Source: Coriobacteriia bacterium
Lineage (GTDB): Bacteria; Actinomycetota; Coriobacteriia; Anaerosomatales; PALSA-660
DNA length: 5,736 nt
Direction of reading: 5' to 3'
Assembly: GCA_003133285.1 (NCBI GenBank)
Contig: PKWR01000010.1
Span: forward strand, 1 to 5,736
Made by a program: the position numbers and the translations under genes. The notes below the pieces were generated by a model. The model saw only the letters and a list, made by a program, of their open reading frames with translations. It made no database searches and was not told where the DNA came from. Position 1 is the stretch's first letter; every line of letters begins with the position of its first letter. Shown here piece after piece: positions 1 to 4,449 of the stretch.

Positions 1-590
1 GTGCCGCCGCCGAGGTCGAAGACCAGGACGGTCTGCTCCTTGGCGCCCTTGTCGAGACCGTAGGCCAGGGCGGCCGCCGTCGGCTCGTTGATGATGCGGA
101 GGACCTCGAGGCCGGCGATCTTGCCCGCGTCCTTGGTGGCCTGGCGCTGCATATCGTTGAAGTACGCCGGGATCGTGATGACGGCCTGCGTGACGGGCTC
201 GCCGAGGTACTTCTCGGCGTCGGCCTTGAGCTTCTGCAGGATCATCGCGGAGATCTCCTCGGGCGTGAAGTCCTTGCCCTCGATCTCGACGGACGCGCGC
301 CCGTCCTTGCCCTTCACGACCTGGTAGGCCACGGTCTTGCGCTCCGAGGAGGTCTCCTCGAACTTGCGCCCGATGAAGCGCTTGATCGACTTGACGGTGT
401 TCTCGGGGTTCGTGATCGCCTGGTTCTTCGCGGACTTGCCGACGATGCGCTCGCCGTCCTTGCGGAACGCGACGACCGAAGGCGTCGTGCGATCACCCTC
501 GGAGTTGATGATGATGACGGGCTCCCCGCCCTCGAGCACGGCCATTGCCGAGTTCGTGGTTCCGAGGTCGATGCCGATTACCTTGCCCAT
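1..590 (-). CDS. dnaK: Molecular chaperone DnaK (Hsp70), N-terminal part, cut by window edge
   Basis: ATP-dependent cytosolic Hsp70 chaperone that works with DnaJ and GrpE in protein folding and the heat-shock response. The first 196 codons are present. The protein begins MGKVIGIDLGTTNS, the Hsp70 phosphate-1 loop, and continues with EGDRTTPSVVAF, the linker-facing stretch around NTVKSIKRFIGR, AVITIPAYFND.QRQATKDAG, and RIINEPTAAALAYGLDK. It reaches VFDLGGGT (phosphate-2) exactly at the window edge, so only the first half of the ATPase domain is visible and the rest lies beyond position 1. One small variation is Met in the usual AYFNDAQRQA stretch (here NDMQRQA). The ATG at 588-590 is preceded by a strong Shine-Dalgarno GGAAGGAG (601-608 on the opposite strand) ten bases upstream, which fixes the start. 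It is transcribed divergently from the ferredoxin gene. The family assignment is effectively certain. Confidence 0.98.
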   Translation of the reverse strand, partial: MGKVIGIDLGTTNSAMAVLEGGEPVIIINSEGDRTTPSVVAFRKDGERIVGKSAKNQAITNPENTVKSIKRFIGRKFEETSSERKTVAYQVVKGKDGRASVEIEGKDFTPEEISAMILQKLKADAEKYLGEPVTQAVITIPAYFNDMQRQATKDAGKIAGLEVLRIINEPTAAALAYGLDKGAKEQTVLVFDLGGG

Positions 591-644
591 TGTGGTCGGT
601 CTCCTTCCGAAACGATTGAAGGCGCGATCGTGCGCGCGTAGCGA

Positions 645-674
645 ATGGTACAAATCTAAGTGTGTGATTGTCAA
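645..674 (-). promoter_or_regulatory. Probable housekeeping promoter of dnaK
   Basis: Read on the minus strand, a perfect -35 box TTGACA (674-669) is followed after 18 bases by TACCAT (650-645), which matches 4 of 6 bases of the -10 consensus. Transcription would start near 638, leaving a leader of about 45-50 bases before the dnaK ATG. Short YAAGT/ACTTG half-sites lie over and behind the -35 box (658-662, 672-676, 688-692) and could be an operator. I found neither a CIRCE element (HrcA) nor a HAIR element (HspR, CTTGAGT-N7-ACTCAAG). Confidence 0.65.
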
Positions 675-812
675 GTTATGTTCGTGCACTTGTGACATGT
701 TACCCGCCGGTAGGGCATACGAAACCGCGGGCCCCAGATGACGGTGAGCGGCCGCGTCCGGACGCACCGACGCGCCACGGCCGGATACCCCTACCGATGA
801 GAGGAAAGCGTC

Positions 813-841
813 TTTACACCCGGCGCGCGAGTGGGTAAGGT
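813..841 (+). promoter_or_regulatory. Probable promoter of the ferredoxin gene
   Basis: A -35 box TTTACA (813-818, 5 of 6 consensus) is separated by 17 bases from TAAGGT (836-841), a weak -10 that fits the TANNNT form common in high-GC Gram-positives. The start point would be near 848, giving a leader of about 40 bases. The -10 box lies inside a small dyad, GGGTA-AGG-TACCC (833-845), which could be a regulator site or chance. Confidence 0.55.
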
Positions 842-887
842 ACCCGCGACCGCTCCTTGGCCACTGCCGAAACGAAAGGGAACCGAC

Positions 888-1076
888 ATGCCCCGACCCA
901 TCATCGACGAGGAAGAGTGCTCCGGCTGCGGCGTGTGCGTCGACGCGTGCCCGTCGGACGTGATCGAGCTGGTCGGAGACGTCGCGGAGCCCGTGAACGA
1001 CGAGGACTGCACCGGCTGCGAGAGCTGCCTGGAGGAGTGCCCGATGGGCGCGATCACGGAGATCGAGGAGGACTAG
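888..1076 (+). CDS. Small 2[4Fe-4S] ferredoxin
   Basis: A 62-residue soluble electron carrier of the bacterial (clostridial-type) ferredoxin family. It has two complete CxxCxxCxxxCP motifs, at Cys11/14/17/21 and Cys41/44/47/51, each ligating three cysteines of one [4Fe-4S] cluster and one of the other. The protein is very acidic (IIDEEEC near the N-terminus, EIEED at the C-terminus), as expected for a low-potential carrier docking on basic partners such as pyruvate:ferredoxin oxidoreductase; the partner is not visible here. The ATG at 888 is chosen because AAAGGGA (875-881) sits six bases upstream and the cluster motifs then fall at the usual distance from the N-terminus. A GTG at 831 in the same frame lies inside the promoter and is rejected. 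The gene stands alone between its own promoter and a hairpin terminator, so it is probably monocistronic. Confidence 0.96.
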   Translation: MPRPIIDEEECSGCGVCVDACPSDVIELVGDVAEPVNDEDCTGCESCLEECPMGAITEIEED

Positions 1077-1109
1077 TCCCCGCCTCCGTGCTCTGAATCG
1101 AGAATCGAA

Positions 1110-1679
1110 CTACCGCGAAGCGCCCGAGGGGCGCTTCGTTTGCGTCCTGTGCCCGGCCGCGGCCGCCACCGATCGCATGGCGGCCCATACCCGGCCCTTG
1201 GCGCGCACGTCCCCGAGCGATGCGGCGAAGTCGCCCGTGCTGCCGAGCACGCGGCCTGCTGCCCTGACCGGCTTCCCCGGCTCCAGCCCCTGCAGGCCGA
1301 ACGCGGCCGCCAGATCGTCCGCGGCGAGCGGATCGAGCGCCAGGACGAGCGTGGCGTCGACCGCTTCAAGGGCGAGGCGGAGGCGAGCCGCGCGTGCGTC
1401 GGGTATTGCCTCCCGAGGTCGCGACGCGATCTCGAAGGCCGAGCCCTCCTCGAACCCGAGCGCCCCGAGCGCCTTGCCGGCAGACTCGTGCAGGCCGGCG
1501 GGCAGGATGCCGCTCTCGTCGTCGTCGGTCGATGGCTCGGTGCCGACCACCAACGCGACCGCACCCAGCGGATCGCCGCTCCATCCGCCCGCGGCCACTC
1601 CGGCCAGCGCGTTCGCATCGGCCAGTTCGGCCAGCGCCTTGGCCTCGTAGAGGGCCAGCGGGTCCGGAACCGCGGTCAT
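1110..1679 (-). CDS. Hypothetical protein, possibly a degenerate uracil-DNA-glycosylase-fold protein
   Basis: A 189-residue Ala-rich protein with no signal peptide or membrane segment. Several stretches lie in the order expected of family 4-type uracil-DNA glycosylases. VALVVGTEPSTDD (41-53) corresponds to the MxVGEAPGxxED motif. A Gly/Leu-rich SAGKALGALGF (67-76) corresponds to VGPAGQLLD. FEIASRP (82-88) corresponds to TNVVKCRP. LEAVDATLVLALDPLAADDLAAAFG (104-128) corresponds to IRPKVIVALGxxAAxALLG. VRAKGRVWAAM (158-168) resembles the end region after the HPS motif. The catalytic HPS motif and the four Fe-S cysteines of family 4 are absent (there is no Cys at all), so glycosylase activity is not expected. 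This is a by-eye comparison, and an unrelated protein remains possible. The ATG (1679-1677) overlaps the galE stop as ATGA and has no clear Shine-Dalgarno, so translation is probably coupled to galE. Confidence 0.7.
   Translation of the reverse strand: MTAVPDPLALYEAKALAELADANALAGVAAGGWSGDPLGAVALVVGTEPSTDDDESGILPAGLHESAGKALGALGFEEGSAFEIASRPREAIPDARAARLRLALEAVDATLVLALDPLAADDLAAAFGLQGLEPGKPVRAAGRVLGSTGDFAASLGDVRAKGRVWAAMRSVAAAAGHRTQTKRPSGASR
1116..1141 (+). terminator. Hairpin terminator after the ferredoxin gene
   Basis: A 10-bp perfect inverted repeat (CGAAGCGCCC 1116-1125, GGGCGCTTCG 1129-1138) with a GAG loop is followed by only three T (1139-1141), forming a rho-independent terminator with a short U tract. 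The hairpin also overlaps the last codons and stop (TAG, 1112-1110) of the convergent minus-strand gene, so it may reduce read-through in both directions, although there is no T run on the minus side. Confidence 0.75.
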
Positions 1680-2620
1680 CGCAGGTTCGCGGAGAGCCAG
1701 CGCCACGTGATGGCGAGACCCGACTCGATCGGCTGCGCGGCCCGCCATTCCAGCGCCGCGGCTGCCTTTGTGGGATCGAGCACGCTGTGCCGGATGTCGC
1801 CCTCGCGCGCGGGTTCGTGATCGATGCCCACCAGCACACCCGAGATGGCGCGAAGGTAGCTGGCGACCTGCTCGACCGACGTGGCGGTTCCCGTCGACAC
1901 GTTGTACGCCGCTCCGTCCGGCGACCCGCCGGCGAGCGGGACTTGGGCGTCGAGCGCGTCGAGGATGAAGGCGACGACGTCGCCGACGTAGATGAAGTCA
2001 CGCGTCTGGGTCCCGTCCCCGTAGATGACGGGCCGCTCCCCCGCCGCGAATCTCGCGCCCAGGATCGCCACGACGCCGCCCTCGCCTCGCCAGTCCTGAC
2101 GCGGGCCGTAGACGTTCGAGAACCGCATGCAGGCGAAGTCGACGCCCGTGCCCTCGAGCGTCCGGGCGAGCGCGGACTCCGCGGCGAGCTTCGAGGCGCC
2201 GTAGGGGTTGATCGGCCGCTTGGACGCGGTCTCAGAGATAGGAAGGGCCTCCGGGTCGCCGTAGACGGCCGCCGACGAGGCGGAGAGCATCACCCGTGCC
2301 CCGGCAGCCGCAGCTGCTCGCGCCACGGCGACGGTACCGTCCACGTTGACCGCGCGGTCACGCTCCGGATCGGCGATCGAGCGCTGTACGTCGGTCTGCG
2401 CCGCCAGGTGGACGACGGCCTCGGGAGCGAAGTCGGCCATCATCTCGGTAAGTGCGGGATCGAGAATGTCCATGCTGCGGAAGGCCGCAGCCGGGTGAAG
2501 GTTCGCGACGGTCCCCGTGGACAGGTCGTCGACGACGGCCACCGCGTCGCCCCCCGCGATCAGTGCATGAACCAGACTGCTGCCGATGAAGCCGGCGCCG
2601 CCCGTGACGAGCACGCGCAT
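1676..2620 (-). CDS. NAD-dependent nucleotide-sugar epimerase (UDP-glucose 4-epimerase GalE-like)
   Basis: A 314-residue extended short-chain dehydrogenase. It has the NAD-binding TGGAGFIG (6-13), an acidic VVDDLSTG (29-36) that contacts the adenosine ribose, and HLAAQTDVQRSI (71-82). The active-site Ser is in SASSAAVYG (113-121), followed by the catalytic Tyr140-x3-Lys144 in NPYGASK. RFSNVYGPRQ (166-175) and YGDGTQTRDFIYVGDV (200-215) are the nucleotide-sugar-binding part. The likely reaction is interconversion of UDP-glucose and UDP-galactose, or of the N-acetyl forms, supplying cell-surface polysaccharide; the substrate cannot be decided from sequence, so no symbol is given. Length is normal for bacterial GalE-like enzymes. 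The ATG at 2618-2620 is placed directly before the Rossmann motif, with only a weak G-rich Shine-Dalgarno (2626-2631). It lies 109 bases downstream of the sortase and overlaps the next gene by four bases. Confidence 0.93.
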   Translation of the reverse strand: MRVLVTGGAGFIGSSLVHALIAGGDAVAVVDDLSTGTVANLHPAAAFRSMDILDPALTEMMADFAPEAVVHLAAQTDVQRSIADPERDRAVNVDGTVAVARAAAAAGARVMLSASSAAVYGDPEALPISETASKRPINPYGASKLAAESALARTLEGTGVDFACMRFSNVYGPRQDWRGEGGVVAILGARFAAGERPVIYGDGTQTRDFIYVGDVVAFILDALDAQVPLAGGSPDGAAYNVSTGTATSVEQVASYLRAISGVLVGIDHEPAREGDIRHSVLDPTKAAAALEWRAAQPIESGLAITWRWLSANLR

Positions 2621-2668
2621 GGATGCCCCCGATACGTGTTTGATGGAACGGAACCGTGCACCGCTGCG

Positions 2669-2699
2669 ATGGTAGCACCGCCTGGACGCGACGCGTCAC
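2669..2699 (-). promoter_or_regulatory. Possible promoter of the galE-like gene
   Basis: In the 109-base gap between the sortase stop and the galE start, the minus strand carries TACCAT (2674-2669), the same -10 as the dnaK promoter. A poor GTGACG -35 (2699-2694) lies at a long 19-base spacing. Read-through from the sortase gene is equally possible, since no convincing terminator lies between them. Confidence 0.25.
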
Positions 2700-2729
2700 G
2701 CGTGCTCGCGCGGCCTCCGGCCTGCCCGC

Positions 2730-3443
2730 CTACGACCCCGGGACCGTGCCCACGGCCGGCCCCTTGAGGAGGACGACCTCGACGAGGCGCGCCTGCACGA
2801 CCAGCCGCTTCACCGCGCGCCCGGGAGGGTCGCATGTCGTGAACGTGAGATGCGAGACCTTCGTGTAGGCGATGACCTCGGTGTGGTCCGGCGTCACACG
2901 CAGGATCCGGTCGATCACGTAGCGATAGCGCCGGTACGGCGAATACAGGTAGATGGTGTCGCCGATCCCCGCGCGGTCCAGATTGCGGAACGGGTGCCCG
3001 TGCGTGACGCGATGCCCCGAGATCGCGCAGTTGCCCTCCGGCCCGGGCATGTCGGTCTGGACGATCCATCCCGGGGCGACAGCGAGCTGGCTGCTGCCCG
3101 CGCCCTTGACCGCGACATCGTCGATCCCGGTGCCCTTGACCACGATCCGCGCGAAGGCCCCGCCCGTCTTCAGCGACGCCCAGTAGGCGGCATCCTCCTG
3201 CTCCCAGCCTGTGAAGTCGAGCGTGGAGGTCGGCGTGGCGGTCGCCGTCGAAACCGCGGTCGCCGCTGTCGGCAGCGCGGCCGACAGCGCCCTTTGGTCC
3301 TCTGCGAATCTCAGATCGTCCGCGAAAGAGAAGTACAGCATCGCGGCAGCGGCGAGCAGCAGCCCGAAAGCGATCACGTACAGCGCTACGCGCAGCGCTC
3401 TCGGCATCGGCTTGGATCCCTGCTTCTCGTCGAGCTGTGCCAT
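2730..3443 (-). CDS. Class E-type sortase
   Basis: A membrane-anchored transpeptidase that cleaves an LPxTG/LAxTG-type sorting signal between Thr and Gly and attaches surface proteins to the cell wall. The 237-residue product has a short cytoplasmic N-terminus, one membrane helix (about residues 16-40, ALRVALYVIAFGLLL...), a Ser/Thr/Ala linker (about 52-77), then the sortase barrel. Catalytic residues are visible: His144 in AISGHRVTHG, Cys204 in LTFTTCDPPG, Arg213 in VKRLVV. The GHRVTHGxPFRNLD stretch and TTCDPPG resemble class E sortases of high-GC Gram-positives. The ATG at 3443 is preceded by a weak GGTGGT. An in-frame ATG at 3476 has no Shine-Dalgarno, and a later ATG at 3407 has AGGGA upstream but would leave only a few residues before the helix. 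The gene is divergent from the c-di-GMP-controlled protease and close to a candidate substrate (4450-5736). Confidence 0.93.
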   Translation of the reverse strand: MAQLDEKQGSKPMPRALRVALYVIAFGLLLAAAAMLYFSFADDLRFAEDQRALSAALPTAATAVSTATATPTSTLDFTGWEQEDAAYWASLKTGGAFARIVVKGTGIDDVAVKGAGSSQLAVAPGWIVQTDMPGPEGNCAISGHRVTHGHPFRNLDRAGIGDTIYLYSPYRRYRYVIDRILRVTPDHTEVIAYTKVSHLTFTTCDPPGRAVKRLVVQARLVEVVLLKGPAVGTVPGS

Positions 3444-3480
3444 GTGTACCACCGTCGGCCGGACAATATCGCCCATAAGC

Positions 3481-3508
3481 TAAAGAATGCGCTCTTGCGC
3501 GCCGATGT
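3481..3508 (+). promoter_or_regulatory. Candidate sigma-28 (FliA/SigD/WhiG)-type promoter
   Basis: TAAA (3481-3484), followed after 16 bases by GCCGATGT (3501-3508), closely matches the motility-type sigma-28 consensus TAAA-N14-16-GCCGATAT, with one mismatch in the -10. The start point would fall near 3515, about 35-40 bases before the c-di-GMP aptamer, which is the right place for a promoter of the riboswitch-protease transcript. I saw no better housekeeping promoter in 3444-3550. The match is by eye, and no sigma-28 gene is visible in the window. Confidence 0.55.
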
Positions 3509-3551
3509 AAACAGCGAACCTTCAGACAAGAGATAGCGTCGGGTGCTCCCC

Positions 3552-3640
3552 GAAAAGGCACACCCCGCGAAAGCGGGGGTCGCAAAGCCAAGGGTCTAAC
3601 GGAAGTCTCCAGGACTTCCCACGACAGCCGGCTGCCGAGG
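3552..3640 (+). ncRNA. Class I cyclic di-GMP riboswitch aptamer (GEMM-I)
   Basis: This matches the GEMM-I consensus throughout. AAAAGGCA (3553-3560) opens the motif, and its GGCA pairs with TGCC at 3633-3636. P2 is CCCCGC/GCGGGG (3563-3568, 3573-3578) closed by a GAAA tetraloop (3569-3572). The conserved CGCAAAGCC (3581-3589) follows, then GGGTCTAA (3592-3599). P3 is a perfect 7-bp stem GGAAGTC/GACTTCC (3601-3607, 3613-3619) with a 5-base loop. The conserved ACGACAGCCGGCTGCCG (3621-3637) closes the aptamer. The base that separates c-di-GMP (G) from cGAMP (A) variants appears to be G3557 by manual alignment, supporting c-di-GMP as ligand. The aptamer lies 90 bases upstream of the secreted protease ATG on the same strand and is expected to control it. 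Confidence 0.93.
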
Positions 3641-3729
3641 TGGCGACCAGGTAAGCGGTCGTGGTCCTCCAAGGCATTTCAGAGGTTCCACGACGCGTCT
3701 CGCCGGAATGCCACCAGAGGTGCACCTAC
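3641..3729 (+). promoter_or_regulatory. Riboswitch expression platform and ribosome-binding site of the protease gene
   Basis: This 89-base leader joins the aptamer to the ATG at 3730. It contains no hairpin followed by a T run, so translational control is more likely than termination. Competing pairings are visible. CGACC/GGTCG (3644-3648, 3657-3661) forms a small hairpin. CGTGG/CCACG (3660-3664, 3688-3692) is extended by CCTC/GAGG (3666-3669, 3682-3685). GGCATT can pair with AATGCC (3673-3678, 3707-3712), and GGTGGC with GCCACC (3639-3644, 3710-3715), next to the Shine-Dalgarno AGAGGTG (3716-3722). The CCTC could alternatively pair with the Shine-Dalgarno GAGG (3717-3720). The direction of the switch (on or off) cannot be read from this. 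Confidence 0.6.
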
Positions 3730-4338
3730 ATGAAGACATCGCTCATCCTGTGCTCAGCAGCCGTCATGGCCGCGCTCGTCCCCGCCACGCTCTTCGTCCA
3801 GACGGCGCCCGTTCAGTCGGCAGTCGCCGCTCCGGCCGCCACCACCACCCACGTGAGCATCCCGCCCACCGTCGCCGACCCCAAGGCGCTGGCTGCGCCG
3901 CCGGTCACCGCGACCGCCGTGATCACCGCGAAGATCGCCACCGTTGCGACCCGGCCGGCCACGAAGCGCTCGTCCACCAAGCGTGCGGCAGTCACGTCTG
4001 CGGTCAAGAAGGTCGCGGCGACCACGACTGCCGCGAAGTCCGTCTCTGTCGCTTCGAGCTCCAGCGACCTGAGCACCGCGCGGTCCGTCCTCGCTTCGCT
4101 CAAGGCGACGTACAAGTACCTCGACGGCGTCACTGTTGAGATGGGCACGACGCCGGGCGGGTACCAGGCAGTCTCCTACTTCACCCGGGGCCGCATCCTG
4201 ATAAGCACCAGGCACACCGCATCCATCTCGCGGATCCTGAAGCATGAGATCTGGCACATCATCGACTGGCGCGACAACGGCAAGATCGACTGGCGCGAGA
4301 GCGTCCCGCCGCACAACGCAGCCGATTACCTCAAGTAG
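3730..4338 (+). CDS. Secreted HExxH zinc-metalloprotease-like protein under c-di-GMP riboswitch control
   Basis: A 202-residue exported protein. Residues 1 to about 34 form a Sec signal peptide (MKTSLILCSAAVMAALVPATLF, then AxA-type cleavage sites). Residues 35-112 are a low-complexity Ala/Thr/Val/Lys linker, probably disordered or wall-spanning. Residues 113-202 are a small folded domain with the zinc-protease signature HEIWH (His172, Glu173, His176) in LKHEIWHIIDWRDNGKIDW. Glu173 would be the general base and the two His the zinc ligands. The third ligand is not certain; Asp179, Asp187 or Glu190 are candidates. The catalytic domain is very short for a protease. The ATG at 3730 is chosen for AGAGGTG seven bases upstream and the signal peptide directly after it; an earlier GTG at 3661 would run through the leader. 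A c-di-GMP-I riboswitch precedes it, and the neighbours are a sortase and an LPFTG surface protein, suggesting a wall or adhesin target. No named family is recognised with certainty. Confidence 0.85.
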   Translation: MKTSLILCSAAVMAALVPATLFVQTAPVQSAVAAPAATTTHVSIPPTVADPKALAAPPVTATAVITAKIATVATRPATKRSSTKRAAVTSAVKKVAATTTAAKSVSVASSSSDLSTARSVLASLKATYKYLDGVTVEMGTTPGGYQAVSYFTRGRILISTRHTASISRILKHEIWHIIDWRDNGKIDWRESVPPHNAADYLK

Positions 4339-4364
4339 CGCACGGACAGTCGGGGATGCTCGAA

Positions 4365-4396
4365 GGGAGGGACCGCCACTTGTGGCGGTCCCTCCC
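4365..4396. terminator. Strong hairpin between convergent genes, probable bidirectional terminator
   Basis: A 15-base perfect inverted repeat (GGGAGGGACCGCCAC 4365-4379, GTGGCGGTCCCTCCC 4382-4396), with the innermost pair opening to a CTTG tetraloop. It lies 27 bases after the protease stop and 53 bases from the stop of the convergent surface-protein gene. Neither side has a long T run (only scattered T at 4403-4411), so termination may rely on stem strength, as is common in high-GC Gram-positives. Confidence 0.75.
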
Positions 4397-4410
4397 GGTG
4401 CGTTCTCCCT

Positions 4411-4439
4411 TTCAGGCCCGACGACTTCGGCGACCTGAA
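4411..4439. terminator. Weaker second hairpin near the surface-protein 3' end
   Basis: TTCAGG (4411-4416) pairs with CCTGAA (4434-4439). Inside it CCGA (4418-4421) pairs with TCGG (4427-4430), giving an imperfect stem 11 bases beyond the surface-protein stop codon. It lacks a T run on either strand and may simply assist the stronger hairpin at 4365-4396. Confidence 0.35.
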
Positions 4440-4449
4440 CGGGCTTGCG

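Noticed and set aside
600..700. CIRCE or HAIR operator at dnaK
   Set aside because: Neither TTAGCACTC-N9-GAGTGCTAA nor CTTGAGT-N7-ACTCAAG can be found. The half-sites seen have the opposite orientation to HAIR.
831..1076. Longer ferredoxin reading from GTG at 831
   Set aside because: The extra 19 residues would be translated from the promoter -10 region. The ATG at 888 has a good Shine-Dalgarno and gives a standard ferredoxin length.
2712..2722. GGCC-TCC-GGCC hairpin as terminator of the sortase
   Set aside because: Only four base pairs and no T run on the minus strand, so it is likely chance in GC-rich sequence.
1394..2767. Long plus-strand open frame (457 codons) opposite the epimerase
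   Set aside because: Arg/Pro-rich shadow of GC-rich coding on the other strand, with no family motifs. The minus-strand epimerase and its neighbour explain the region fully.
3444..3476. Sortase start at ATG 3476
   Set aside because: No Shine-Dalgarno upstream, and the 11 extra residues add nothing recognisable. 3443 is preferred, although this choice is not certain.
3552..3640. c-di-AMP (ydaO) riboswitch, which often precedes wall hydrolases in actinobacteria
   Set aside because: The blocks GGCA, GAAA-capped P2, CGCAAAGCC and GACAGCCGG belong to GEMM-I, and the ydaO pattern is not present.
2560..3672. Minus-strand open frame of 370 codons over sortase and leader
   Set aside because: It runs in another frame through the sortase, the riboswitch and the galE start, and has Arg-rich low-quality composition, so it is a shadow.
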